This document shows, piece after piece, positions 1 to 6,269 of a DNA stretch of 34,493 nt (position 1 is the stretch's first letter; every line of letters starts with the position of its first letter). Under the pieces are notes generated by a model that did not search any database, was not told the DNA's origin, and saw only the letters and a program-made list of their open reading frames with translations. Made by a program: the position numbers and the translations under genes. The DNA lies in the NCBI GenBank assembly GCA_002455275.1, contig DKKO01000004.1, positions 1 to 34,493 of the forward strand, given 5' to 3'. The DNA comes from Candidatus Saccharibacteria bacterium UBA6664. Lineage in GTDB: Bacteria > Patescibacteriota > Saccharimonadia > Saccharimonadales > Saccharimonadaceae.

Positions 1-70
1 TAGCTCAGCTGGTTAGAGCGCAGGACTCATAAGCCTGAGGTCGGTAGTTCAAGCCTACCTGGTGCTACCA
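1..70 (+). tRNA. tRNA with CAU anticodon (elongator Met or Ile2), 5' end cut off
   Basis: The window starts at tRNA position 8, so the 5' acceptor strand is missing. D-stem GCTC/GAGC is at 3-6 and 16-19. The anticodon loop CTCATAA at 26-32 gives anticodon CAT. The T-arm is GGTAG-TTCAAGC-CTACC (43-59), the 3' acceptor strand TGGTGCT (60-66), then discriminator A and an encoded CCA (68-70). The anticodon stem closes with an A-G mismatch next to the loop. The initiator tRNA is elsewhere in the window (5272-5349), so this one should be elongator Met or the lysidine-type Ile2; the sequence alone does not decide. Confidence 0.93.
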
Positions 71-77
71 CGTAAAC

Positions 78-100
78 ACCCCACATTTCGTGGGGTTTTT
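78..100 (+). terminator. Rho-independent terminator after tRNA
   Basis: Perfect 7-bp stem ACCCCAC/GTGGGGT (78-84, 90-96) with loop ATTTC, followed by a T run. The outer sequence can extend the pairing: CTACCACG, which includes the tRNA CCA end, faces CGTGGTA at 102-108, so an alternative fold could sequester the tRNA 3' end. Confidence 0.8.
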
Positions 101-103
101 GCG

Positions 104-252
104 TGGTAATAGCAGGTGGTCTTTAGCTAGCGACCATTTTGCGAAGCAAAATCAGGTCGGTAGGTCGCGAAGTGAAGAAAGGAAACTCGTGCTAGCACGT
201 GTCCCTTTCAGAACGGAGGAGCTTCAAAGCGATAGCCTACCTGGTACTACCA
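104..252 (+). other. tRNA-derived structured relic with an expanded T-arm
   Basis: AGGTCGGTAG (154-163) repeats the variable loop and T-stem of the tRNA at 1-70, and CCTACCTGGTACTACCA (236-252) repeats its 3' end with one change. The normal 7-nt T-loop is replaced by about 70 nt. That insert folds further: TCGC and GAAG after 163 face CTTC and GCGA before 236, with an inner hairpin around GTGCTAGCAC (190-199). The 5' flank (104-119) is an imperfect reverse complement of 236-252, so the whole segment could close into one rod. It ends in an encoded CCA and is followed directly by a terminator. It may be a decayed tRNA copy or a small structured RNA; a matching 5' half may lie left of the window. 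Confidence 0.5.
214..236 (+). repeat. Dispersed repeat, copy 1 (CGGAGGAG...AAGCGATAGC)
   Basis: CGGAGGAG (214-221) and AAGCGATAGC (227-236) recur in inverted orientation at 6250-6269. Both copies sit inside an expanded T-arm of a tRNA(CAU)-like sequence. Confidence 0.55.
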
Positions 253-258
253 AGAAAA

Positions 259-287
259 ATACCCCACTTTGTTGGGGTGTTTTTCTT
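259..287 (+). terminator. Rho-independent terminator
   Basis: ACCCCA (261-266) pairs with TGGGGT (273-278) and is followed by GTTTTTC. It closes the tRNA/relic transcript. It is similar in sequence to the first terminator at 78-100, as expected if the whole tRNA-terminator unit was duplicated. Confidence 0.75.
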
Positions 288-314
288 TGTTAGTTTTCTC
301 TTCTTTACTAATGT

Positions 315-434
315 TTACTCAACATCAAGGTGGTCGGGTAGGGAAGTGAGCTTGTTTGAAACATAGCTACGAAGTTCTTGTAGGCTTCGTTCCCTATTCC
401 AGCTGTCGAGCTCTTGGGTAATGGTGGTTTCCAT
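315..434 (-). CDS. Small hypothetical protein, 39 residues
   Basis: The ORF starts METTITQELDSW and ends LPDHLDVE, is acidic and probably helical, with no family that I recognise. Support for a real gene is upstream: a near-consensus promoter (TTGACT at 508-503, 17-bp spacer, extended TGC-TAATAT at 485-480) and a GGAAAG-like ribosome binding site about 9 nt before the ATG, giving a roughly 40-nt leader. It is alone on the minus strand between the tRNA unit and the 601-2998 operon. The promoter closely resembles that of the 6377-6988 gene. A small regulatory RNA from the same promoter is the alternative. Confidence 0.5.
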   Translation of the reverse strand: METTITQELDSWNRERSLQELRSYVSNKLTSLPDHLDVE

Positions 435-479
435 GGTGGTGGTCTTTCCTTTTTGTTTGTTTTATTGACTTATAGTATT

Positions 480-508
480 ATATTAGCATAAGCTTGTTAA
501 AAAGTCAA
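480..508 (-). promoter_or_regulatory. Sigma70-type promoter for the 39-residue ORF
   Basis: On the minus strand: TTGACT (508-503), 17-bp spacer, TAATAT (485-480) preceded by TGC (extended -10). The remaining gap 435-600 holds this promoter and the plus-strand promoter of the next operon; I see nothing else in it. Confidence 0.65.
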
Positions 509-535
509 TACCTTTTTGTGATTTCGTAGTGTTTT

Positions 536-565
536 TTGCAATTATAGTGCCGCTTATGGTATAAA
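536..565 (+). promoter_or_regulatory. Promoter of the 601-2998 operon
   Basis: TTGCAA (536-541), 18-bp spacer, TATAAA (560-565) with TGG just upstream. It would give a leader of about 30 nt. There is no clear Shine-Dalgarno before the ATG at 601. Confidence 0.55.
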
Positions 566-600
566 TAAACAGAGGTATAGCCCACTAGAAAAACATAAAA

Positions 601-1326
601 ATGACGACGTTTGACCTATTTGTAATCATCATAGCCGCGGCGCTTATCCACGCAAGTTTTCAACTTAGCGTGAGTGTTCTTACGTTACTGAGTAGCCACA
701 CCCTGGGAGCAAAACGTTCTCAGGCTCGCCTGCTTCGGCTTACCAGTTCGTTCGCATCTGGCGTGGGAGTTATGACAGCGCTCTTACTCGCCGCCACCGC
801 GTTTACAGTGAGCGTGTTTGCGCGTCACGGTATTGACCCCGTGCTATGGGTTGCTGCGTGTGGCCTTTTGTTTGGACTTGGTTTTGCTGTATGGGTATTT
901 TATTTCCGACGAGATAACGGTACGACGCTATGGATTCCCCGTGGCATGGCACGCTACCTTGAAGACCGTACAAAGGCAACTTCACTTAGCGCGGAAGCAT
1001 TCGGGCTAGGCCTTGGCAGCGTATTGGGCGAAGTGTTATTCGTGGTTGGCCCAACGCTTGTGGCCGCACTTGCGTTAGTGCAACTACCAAGCGAGTTTCA
1101 GCTAGCCGCGGTTGCTTTGTACACCGTTTTATCGATGCTATCTTTGCTGATTGTGCATGTGCTCGTAAGTGGTGGTCACAAAATAAGTAAAATCCAGCGC
1201 TGGCGCGAAGATAATAAAAACTTTCTACAATTTGCCGCAGGTAGCGCTATGATTGCACTTGGTTTTTATATTTACGTCGATCATGTGCTCACACACGCCG
1301 TGCTTGCTGCGGCTGGGGGGGTGTAA
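601..1326 (+). CDS. Polytopic membrane protein, function unknown
   Basis: A 241-residue integral membrane protein with about six hydrophobic segments (roughly residues 5-25, 48-70, 79-100, 133-157, 165-190 and 214-232) and short loops. Basic loops such as KRSQARLLR (about 38-46) and KISKIQRWRED (about 193-203) suggest cytoplasmic positions. I do not recognise a family; small exporters or thiol/redox carriers would fit the size. It is the first gene of an operon: its stop overlaps the ATG of the ATP-cone gene by one base (TAATG), and a flavoprotein oxidoreductase follows. This context hints at a redox or nucleotide-sensing role in the membrane, but that is inference. Confidence 0.8.
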   Translation: MTTFDLFVIIIAAALIHASFQLSVSVLTLLSSHTLGAKRSQARLLRLTSSFASGVGVMTALLLAATAFTVSVFARHGIDPVLWVAACGLLFGLGFAVWVFYFRRDNGTTLWIPRGMARYLEDRTKATSLSAEAFGLGLGSVLGEVLFVVGPTLVAALALVQLPSEFQLAAVALYTVLSMLSLLIVHVLVSGGHKISKIQRWREDNKNFLQFAAGSAMIALGFYIYVDHVLTHAVLAAAGGV

Positions 1327-1613
1327 TGAGTTCGCAGCTTATCGATGTAGTAAAGCGCGGTGGCGCTCGACCAACTGAAAGTTTTCAAGCTGAAAAACTA
1401 GTACAAAGTATCCTTGCTGCTTGCAATAGCGTACAAGCTCCCGATGGCGAAGCAGCAACTGCCGCTCGTTCAGTTCACGCGGCAGTATTGGTGTGGTGTG
1501 ACGATAAGTCCGAAATTACTTCTAGCGACATCCGTCGAATCGCTGCTCATCATTTAAAAAAGATACATCCCGAAGCCGCCTACATATATAAACATCATCG
1601 TTTGGTGCTATAA
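1326..1613 (+). CDS. Standalone ATP-cone domain protein
   Basis: A 95-residue protein that is almost entirely one ATP-cone domain. The N-terminal VVKRGGARPTESFQAEKLV (8-26) matches the ATP-cone signature (V-KR-G, then F--KL), and the helical remainder ends IHPEAAYIYKHHRLVL, like the end of cones in NrdR and ribonucleotide reductases. In those families the cone binds ATP/dATP as an allosteric sensor. Here no zinc ribbon and no reductase domain is attached. It is translationally coupled to the membrane protein before it (TAATG overlap) and lies 8 nt before the flavoprotein gene. It may sense nucleotides for one of its neighbours; NrdR-like DNA binding is unlikely without the zinc finger. Confidence 0.75.
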   Translation: MSSQLIDVVKRGGARPTESFQAEKLVQSILAACNSVQAPDGEAATAARSVHAAVLVWCDDKSEITSSDIRRIAAHHLKKIHPEAAYIYKHHRLVL

Positions 1614-1621
1614 GGAGAGAC

Positions 1622-2998
1622 ATGGCAAAAAAATCATTTGATTACGACCTGATAATTATCGGCAGCGGTGCTGCTGGAAGCTCGGCCGCTACCATAGCTG
1701 CCCGTGCTGGCAAGCGTGTTGCCATAGTAGAAGCCGATACCTTTGGTGGTGACTCGCCCAACTGGAGCGACGTACCTACCAAAGCATTGTTGCACGCAGC
1801 GCAGTTATTTGATGAAGCTCGTCACGGCGCACGTTTTGGCCTTCGTTCGAGCACATTGGGCTATAACTACCCTAATTTACGCGCCTGGAAAGACCTTGCC
1901 GTAAAACGAACTGGGGCAGGGGGGAATAGAAGCTTTTACGACAAGGCAGGGATTACGACCTATGCCGGTAATGCCCACTTCCTTAGCCCAAATGAAATTA
2001 GCGTGAATCGCCGCCACCTGTCTGCTGCAGAATTTGTTGTTGCTACCGGCTCGAGTTGGATTGCACCAGATATCCAGGGGCTAAAAAATGTTAGTTACCT
2101 CACCCCGCGCACTATTTTAGAGTCACTTCGCCCACCCAAAAGCTTGTTTGTCATTGGCGGTGGCACTGTTGGTGTGGAACTTGCCCAGCTAATGGCAATT
2201 TTTGGCACAAAAGTCTACATAGCCGAAGTCGCTAGCCGACTACTGCCAAAAGAAGATGAAGAAGTTGGCACATTACTTGAAAGAATGCTACATGAACATA
2301 AAGGCATTACTTCCCTTACGCAAACTCGAGTTTTGACTGTGCAAAAAGAAGGGCTTGGCATAAAAGTCACCTACTCTCGTGGCGGTGCTGAAAAGTCAGT
2401 GCGTGTAGATGAAATTTTAGTGGCAGCTGGTCGTCAGCCAAATGTTGACCTTGGGCTCGATAACGCTAGTGTGCGCTACTCACCAAAAGGTATTGATGTA
2501 AATACCTACCTGCAAACAAGCGCCAAACATATTTTTGCGGCAGGCGACGTGCTGGGGCTTGGCAGCTATACTCACACCGCGCTGATGGAAGGTAGGATTG
2601 CTGCGCACAATGTATTGCACAAACAAAAAGTTGCGCCAGACTATACTGCTACTCCTCGCCTCACCTTTACCTATCCAGGCGTTGCATCGGTTGGTCTTTC
2701 CGCCGACGACTGCCTGAAACGAGATTTGCGTACTCATACCGCCATTGCGCCGCTTAATAGTGTTGCTCGCAGCAATACCAGCGATTTTCGTGATGGATTT
2801 GTGAAGCTTATTAGTGATTCTACAGGGGTACTACTGGGTGCAACGGTGGTCGCGCCACATGCCGCCGAAATTGTGCATGAATTGGCGCTTGCTATCAAAC
2901 ACCGCATGACCGTCATGGATATTGCCGATACACCACATGCGTTCTTGAGCTGGAGCGAAGCCGTGCGTGTGGCTGCCCTGCGTGTGAGCAAGCAATAG
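1622..2998 (+). CDS. FAD/NAD(P) disulfide-reductase-family oxidoreductase lacking the redox cysteines
   Basis: A 458-residue member of the pyridine nucleotide-disulfide oxidoreductase family (dihydrolipoamide dehydrogenase / mercuric reductase type). The FAD site GSGAAG (13-18), the second NAD(P) site VIGGGTVGVELAQL (about 178-191), the FAD-contact IFAAGDV (about 306-312) and the C-terminal dimerisation domain are all present. The usual redox pair in GGTCLNVGCIPSK reads GGDSPNWSDVPTK here, so both cysteines are replaced (Ser and Asp). It therefore cannot run the normal flavin-disulfide cycle. The C-terminal active-site region keeps His and Glu (HAFLSWSEA). It follows an AAGGAGA ribosome binding site. 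Electron transfer from NAD(P)H to a quinone, oxygen or small molecule is possible; substrate unknown. Confidence 0.88.
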   Translation: MAKKSFDYDLIIIGSGAAGSSAATIAARAGKRVAIVEADTFGGDSPNWSDVPTKALLHAAQLFDEARHGARFGLRSSTLGYNYPNLRAWKDLAVKRTGAGGNRSFYDKAGITTYAGNAHFLSPNEISVNRRHLSAAEFVVATGSSWIAPDIQGLKNVSYLTPRTILESLRPPKSLFVIGGGTVGVELAQLMAIFGTKVYIAEVASRLLPKEDEEVGTLLERMLHEHKGITSLTQTRVLTVQKEGLGIKVTYSRGGAEKSVRVDEILVAAGRQPNVDLGLDNASVRYSPKGIDVNTYLQTSAKHIFAAGDVLGLGSYTHTALMEGRIAAHNVLHKQKVAPDYTATPRLTFTYPGVASVGLSADDCLKRDLRTHTAIAPLNSVARSNTSDFRDGFVKLISDSTGVLLGATVVAPHAAEIVHELALAIKHRMTVMDIADTPHAFLSWSEAVRVAALRVSKQ

Positions 2999-3013
2999 TG
3001 CGGAGTACGCCAA

Positions 3014-3046
3014 GAAATAACAGTCGTCAAATGTGACCGTTATTTC
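3014..3046. other. Inverted repeat between convergent genes
   Basis: GAAATAAC (3014-3021) and GTTATTTC (3039-3046) form an 8-bp stem, with GTC/GAC able to pair inside. It lies between the 3' ends of the flavoprotein and the reverse transcriptase genes and may be a bidirectional terminator, though there is no T run. The rest of 2999-3161 shows nothing I can name. Confidence 0.4.
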
Positions 3047-3161
3047 GGGTTGTATGGGCCCTTCTAGGTTGAAGTAGCGCTGTAAAACTATACGGGCTTG
3101 CTTCTATTAATGGCATATTAGCGGTACAGCATGGTTGCAAATGCAGTATTAGTACAAAATA

Positions 3162-4988
3162 CTATCTTACCTTCCTTAGTATCTCTTTCATAATTAACAC
3201 TCTTACATGCGCGTGTTTGAGTTGAAGTATCTTCTTATGTTTAATGCCCAAGGAGTCCTTCCAGACATTTCTCCATAGAAAGAACTCTGAGTTAGAACAG
3301 AAATCCTTCATTACTTTTTTTCTTCTTAAAGTCTTCAGGTTAGACATCATGTAGGCAAGGCGACTCATCTCAATCGATGTCTCGGCCTTGAGTTTACTTA
3401 TGACTCGATTCCGCAGCTTTACGTCATTACAGGCAAGCGCTACAAAAGCCCAACATTTTCTTATATACTCTGACTCTTGTTTGGTGGTAATGTATTGAAC
3501 AGCAATCTCATCGGCCATTTTAGGGTCACACCTAAAAAGTAAGTAGGCCGATACACCAAATGCAAAATCAGAAAGTGACTCTTTATGACCCTTCCAGCCT
3601 TCCTTAAATATCCTGTATGCAAAATCGTGAACTAAAGCTTTGAGTTCGGCTGGAAATTTACTTTGGTCTAAGCTTGCCAGTAGCTCAATGAGCTCAGTTT
3701 CAACTTGCGGGTAGATATTCTCATCTGAATCTAGATACTTCAATACTTCTGACACAGCTATCGACAATTTTGGAGAGTCTTGATTAGCGATGAAGTATCT
3801 ATGCAACTTCTTCTCCGCAACCAGTACCGGATATTCAAGAAGGTGGCCACTAATTTCATCAAAGAGAAAGTCGTCTTTTAAATACGTAGCAAAAGTGTAG
3901 AATCTCTTTAATAGCTTAATCCAGTTTTTTTGTTTATCAAGTTTTCTTTTTTTATAACTGTCGTATAGCTTGATTAGCCTCTTTTTAAGGACCTTGGTTT
4001 GTCCCCCTGTCCTTAATCTCTCGTTAATAGCATTTTCGATATTAATTAAATCTTCATTCTCTTTATATCGCATGTACTCAAATGCTTTCTTAGCTGGTAC
4101 GATTTCCGTTTTTTCAACGCTTGCAGTTAACCCTAGTTTTCTTAGGCTGTCTGATAACGTTCTAAGTGCATGTTTTGCTTCAACTTCGGTATTCACAACT
4201 ACGTTCATGTCATCGGCGTATCTAAAAAAATACCCATTATGTTGTTTTGCGAAATTTATCATTCTGATATCGTGCTGGTGAAGATAAAAATACGCTAAAA
4301 TACGTGATCCATCAGAGTCATCCTGTACGAGACCGGTGTTTAGGCGAGTTGAGTACGTATACCTTAGCTTAATCCCGTGGAGAAATAAACTTAGCAAACT
4401 TATTAAGTTTCGCTTACCCTTTACCGCCTCTCTAAGCATATCCACGAGCACCTCGATTTCGATATTATCAAAATACGAGGTAACGTCTGATGTTGCGAGG
4501 TACTTATCAGGTTCTAGTGCATCCTTTAATGCTCTATTGTGTGCCATCCAGTCTTTAAACCACTTCTCGTAATAGTCACCTTCATCAGGGTCAACTTTAG
4601 GAGACGCCATTACGCCACCACGAATATTCTCTTGTCTCGTTATTGCTATTAGTTCCTCGTCGATGCTTTCGATGCAAAATCTGTACACAATTGTGTCTTC
4701 AATGTGCAAATTCACAATCGGCCTGCTTATGCCATTCTTCTTCGGTGAGTAGTGTACAAGTGGTCTTTTAGGATGATAGTCGCCTCGAGCAATTGTTTTT
4801 AACAGGTTATCGAGTTCGTTATCGATATTTAGCTCGAAATCCAAGTAATCTAACGGGTCTCTAACGTTTTTACGATAGAACTGCGATGTAGTACCTTTAT
4901 AGCGTGTATAGGCCTTCTTCAATTTCTTAACCGTAATTTCCTCAATATCTTCGGAAACAAGTGATTGGTCTATCGTTTGAAACGCCAT
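3162..4988 (-). CDS. Reverse transcriptase, unknown-group / defence-type
   Basis: A 608-residue protein with a recognisable RT core: template-grip region GISRPIVNLHIED (86-98), motif A SDVTSYFDNI (167-176, Asp168 and Asp174), a divergent GLVQDDSDGSRILA (219-232) in place of the usual GLPQGxxxS, the catalytic YADD (257-260) and GLTASVEKTEI (286-296). The last roughly 300 residues are helical and Lys/Glu-rich, with no maturase, endonuclease or integrase motif visible. I see no group II intron domain V, no retron msr/msd and no template/variable repeat pair. This points to the UG/Abi-like RTs, many of which are anti-phage (DRT) proteins. The gene is clearly more AT-rich than its neighbours, suggesting transfer. 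CATAAT lies 6 nt before the ATG, matching the leaderless promoters of the host genes. Confidence 0.88.
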   Translation of the reverse strand: MAFQTIDQSLVSEDIEEITVKKLKKAYTRYKGTTSQFYRKNVRDPLDYLDFELNIDNELDNLLKTIARGDYHPKRPLVHYSPKKNGISRPIVNLHIEDTIVYRFCIESIDEELIAITRQENIRGGVMASPKVDPDEGDYYEKWFKDWMAHNRALKDALEPDKYLATSDVTSYFDNIEIEVLVDMLREAVKGKRNLISLLSLFLHGIKLRYTYSTRLNTGLVQDDSDGSRILAYFYLHQHDIRMINFAKQHNGYFFRYADDMNVVVNTEVEAKHALRTLSDSLRKLGLTASVEKTEIVPAKKAFEYMRYKENEDLINIENAINERLRTGGQTKVLKKRLIKLYDSYKKRKLDKQKNWIKLLKRFYTFATYLKDDFLFDEISGHLLEYPVLVAEKKLHRYFIANQDSPKLSIAVSEVLKYLDSDENIYPQVETELIELLASLDQSKFPAELKALVHDFAYRIFKEGWKGHKESLSDFAFGVSAYLLFRCDPKMADEIAVQYITTKQESEYIRKCWAFVALACNDVKLRNRVISKLKAETSIEMSRLAYMMSNLKTLRRKKVMKDFCSNSEFFLWRNVWKDSLGIKHKKILQLKHAHVRVLIMKEILRKVR

Positions 4989-5234
4989 ATAAATATTATG
5001 GGGTTTTTACCGTAAATTAAAAAGTTCTTATGTCAATAAACTACTAATATATGCGATATATGCGCTGATTTTGTAGATTTTTTAACTAACTAATTTTTAT
5101 ATAAAGATTAAATAGTTTAAAAGTTATTATTTTTTACACTAAATTGTAATTATTTTATAGTTATGCATTTCTCAGCCTGATAGAATCGTTCGCTTTTGTT
5201 AAGCTAGCAGTCAGGATTATTGGCTAAAGTCAAA
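4989..5234 (-). other. AT-rich region upstream of the reverse transcriptase
   Basis: About 245 bp with no convincing ORF. It contains a -10-like CATAAT at 5000-4995 six bases from the RT start, a TTGACA at 5036-5031, a tandem GCATATAT repeat near 5055-5075 and a weak CCTGA/TCAGG hairpin near 5178-5216. Several defence RTs use a noncoding RNA encoded next to the gene, so this is where such an RNA would be expected, but I see no diagnostic structure. Confidence 0.4.
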
Positions 5235-5270
5235 GAAAATTCCCCCTAGCAAAAGCTAGGGGGAATTTTC
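5235..5270. terminator. Strong bidirectional terminator hairpin after initiator tRNA
   Basis: A perfect 16-bp stem, GAAAATTCCCCCTAGC / GCTAGGGGGAATTTTC, around an AAAA loop (5251-5254). The AT-rich stem base supplies T tracts on both strands. It lies directly after the minus-strand initiator tRNA and insulates it from the RT gene. Confidence 0.85.
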
Positions 5271-5271
5271 T

Positions 5272-5349
5272 TGGTTGCGGGGAGAGGATTTGAACCTCTG
5301 ACCTCGTGGTTATGAGCCACGCGAGCTGACCAGACTGCTCCACCCCGCG
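5272..5349 (-). tRNA. Initiator tRNA-fMet (CAU)
   Basis: A complete cloverleaf on the minus strand: acceptor CGCGGGG / CCCCGCA with a C1-A72 mismatch, the mark of bacterial initiator tRNAs; D-arm GAGC/GCTC; anticodon stem CGTGG/CCACG around CTCATAA (anticodon at 5314-5312); T-arm AGAGG-TTCAAAT-CCTCT; discriminator A and encoded CCA (5274-5272). The usual three G-C pairs of the initiator anticodon stem are only two here: position 29-41 is U-A. Confidence 0.95.
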
Positions 5350-5392
5350 ATATGGGTGTTTTATATCATGACCTGGTCTTTTGTTCTTTCAT

Positions 5393-5450
5393 AACCACTG
5401 GTTATGAGCTATTGACCGAACGTGGAGCTGACCAGCTGCTCTACGTCGCG
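5393..5450 (-). pseudogene. Degenerate 5' partial copy of tRNA-fMet
   Basis: Reading down from 5450, CGCGACGTAGAGCAG...GGTCAGCTC copies the acceptor 5' strand and D-arm of the initiator tRNA. A 15-nt unrelated stretch follows, then GCTCATAACCA matches its anticodon loop. From there the sequence runs into a perfect inverted repeat, TCATAACC-AGT-GGTTATGA. No 3' half with a matching acceptor is present. It lies about 43 bp upstream of the intact gene on the same strand. Confidence 0.65.
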
Positions 5451-5495
5451 ATATAGAGTATTTATTTATACTCACTCAATAATAACAGATGTGAG

Positions 5496-5939
5496 CTACT
5501 TTTTCAAGCTCTCGGAGGCACCGCCAAGCAGGAAATTAATCCACTGCTGCAGATTGCTCGGAACCGCCCGTACTGGCAGTAGCTCTTCTGTTTTGGTATC
5601 AGATTCTTTTGCGGCAGCCGTATTTGGTGGCAACACTAATACTTTTTCGCCAGGTAGCGCCAGGCCTAGCTTTTCGCGCACGGCAAGCTCTTTGTATTCA
5701 TCGCTTTGGTAGTAACGTTGCTGGTATTTTAAAAGTTCGGTTTCCAGCTCCACGAGCCGTAGCTCACGGCGCTTTGCATCGAGCTCTTTTTCAAGCGCGT
5801 AGTTGCGCTGCATTGCCTGCACCGAGCCCCACACCCAGCTTGCTGCAATGAGTAATGCTATAGCAAGTACTATGTTGTTCATAGTGAAATAGTTGTGGCG
5901 AATGTGGTAATAAAGTTTGCGAAGCTGTGTGTATTTCAT
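5496..5939 (-). CDS. FtsB/DivIC-like septum formation initiator
   Basis: A 147-residue single-pass membrane protein. A basic N-terminus is followed by one membrane segment (about 20-40), a coiled coil (about 45-77, rich in Leu/Glu/Lys/Arg heptads) and then YYQSDEYKELAVREKLGLALPGE (76-98; only the key residues matter: the Y--E--A-REKLGL--PGE pattern of the FtsB/DivIC family). In that family the protein bridges FtsL and FtsQ in the divisome. The C-terminal tail (about 105-147) is less conserved. Upstream on the minus strand lies TATAAT (5962-5957) with TAGCAC 17 bp before it, giving a leader of about 10 nt. It is monocistronic between two tRNA loci. Confidence 0.8.
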   Translation of the reverse strand: MKYTQLRKLYYHIRHNYFTMNNIVLAIALLIAASWVWGSVQAMQRNYALEKELDAKRRELRLVELETELLKYQQRYYQSDEYKELAVREKLGLALPGEKVLVLPPNTAAAKESDTKTEELLPVRAVPSNLQQWINFLLGGASESLKK

Positions 5940-6129
5940 GCGATTTCTCGCTAATCATTATAGCCCACCTCTTAAAAATGTGCTATGCTATCAGAGGTAG
6001 CCGCGGGGGTGTAGCTCAGCGGTTAGAGCAGCGGGCTCATGTTTGAACGGTCAGTGAAAACATATGCCGAACCCGAGAAAGCCAGCATTGAATTATAGCT
6101 TTCCCGGCGTGAAGCTATATAACCTGTTC

Positions 6130-6240
6130 TTTGAAAAAATATTTTGGTTGGGGCTGTAGCTCAGTGGTTAGAGCAGCGGGCTCATAACCTGTTGGTCGTT
6201 GGTTCAATCCCAACCAGCCCCACCAAAATATTTTTTCAAA
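6130..6240 (+). repeat. Long inverted repeat flanking and including the tRNA acceptor stem
   Basis: The arm at 6130-6156 and the arm at 6215-6240 are reverse complements except for one extra T. They contain the tRNA acceptor strands GGGGCTG and CAGCCCC plus 19 outer bases (TTTGAAAAAATATTTTGGT). In RNA the acceptor stem would be extended to about 26 bp. TT occurs on both sides of the insert. Confidence 0.8.
6150..6225 (+). tRNA. tRNA with CAU anticodon (elongator Met or Ile2)
   Basis: A complete cloverleaf: acceptor GGGGCTG/CAGCCCC (6150-6156, 6215-6221), D-arm GCTC/GAGC, anticodon stem GCGGG/CCTGT around CTCATAA (6181-6187), variable loop TGGTC, T-arm GTTGG-TTCAATC-CCAAC, discriminator A and encoded CCA (6223-6225). 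G1-C72 is paired, so it is not an initiator. The variable loop and T-arm resemble E. coli tRNA-Ile2, which favours the lysidine-modified Ile2 identity, but this is not certain. Confidence 0.93.
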
Positions 6241-6249
6241 TTGGTCGCT

Positions 6250-6269
6250 GCTATCGCTTCGCTCCTCCG
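6250..6269 (-). repeat. Dispersed repeat, copy 2
   Basis: GCTATCGCTT (6250-6259) and CTCCTCCG (6262-6269) on the plus strand are the reverse complement of the two blocks at 227-236 and 214-221. The spacer is 2 nt here and 5 nt in copy 1. It starts inside the T-stem of the interrupted tRNA and is followed by a further hairpin region around GCAAGCTTGC (6289-6298). Confidence 0.55.

Noticed and set aside
3162..4988. Diversity-generating retroelement or group II intron RT
   Set aside because: No template/variable repeat pair, no accessory Avd gene, no maturase or intron domain V; the protein is too long for a DGR RT and its motif 4 differs.
6041..6120. Group I intron in the anticodon loop of the interrupted tRNA (after CAT)
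   Set aside because: The position fits known tRNA introns, but the insert is only 80 nt, does not end in G and shows no P3-P8 core. An archaeal-type bulge-helix-bulge is not visible either.
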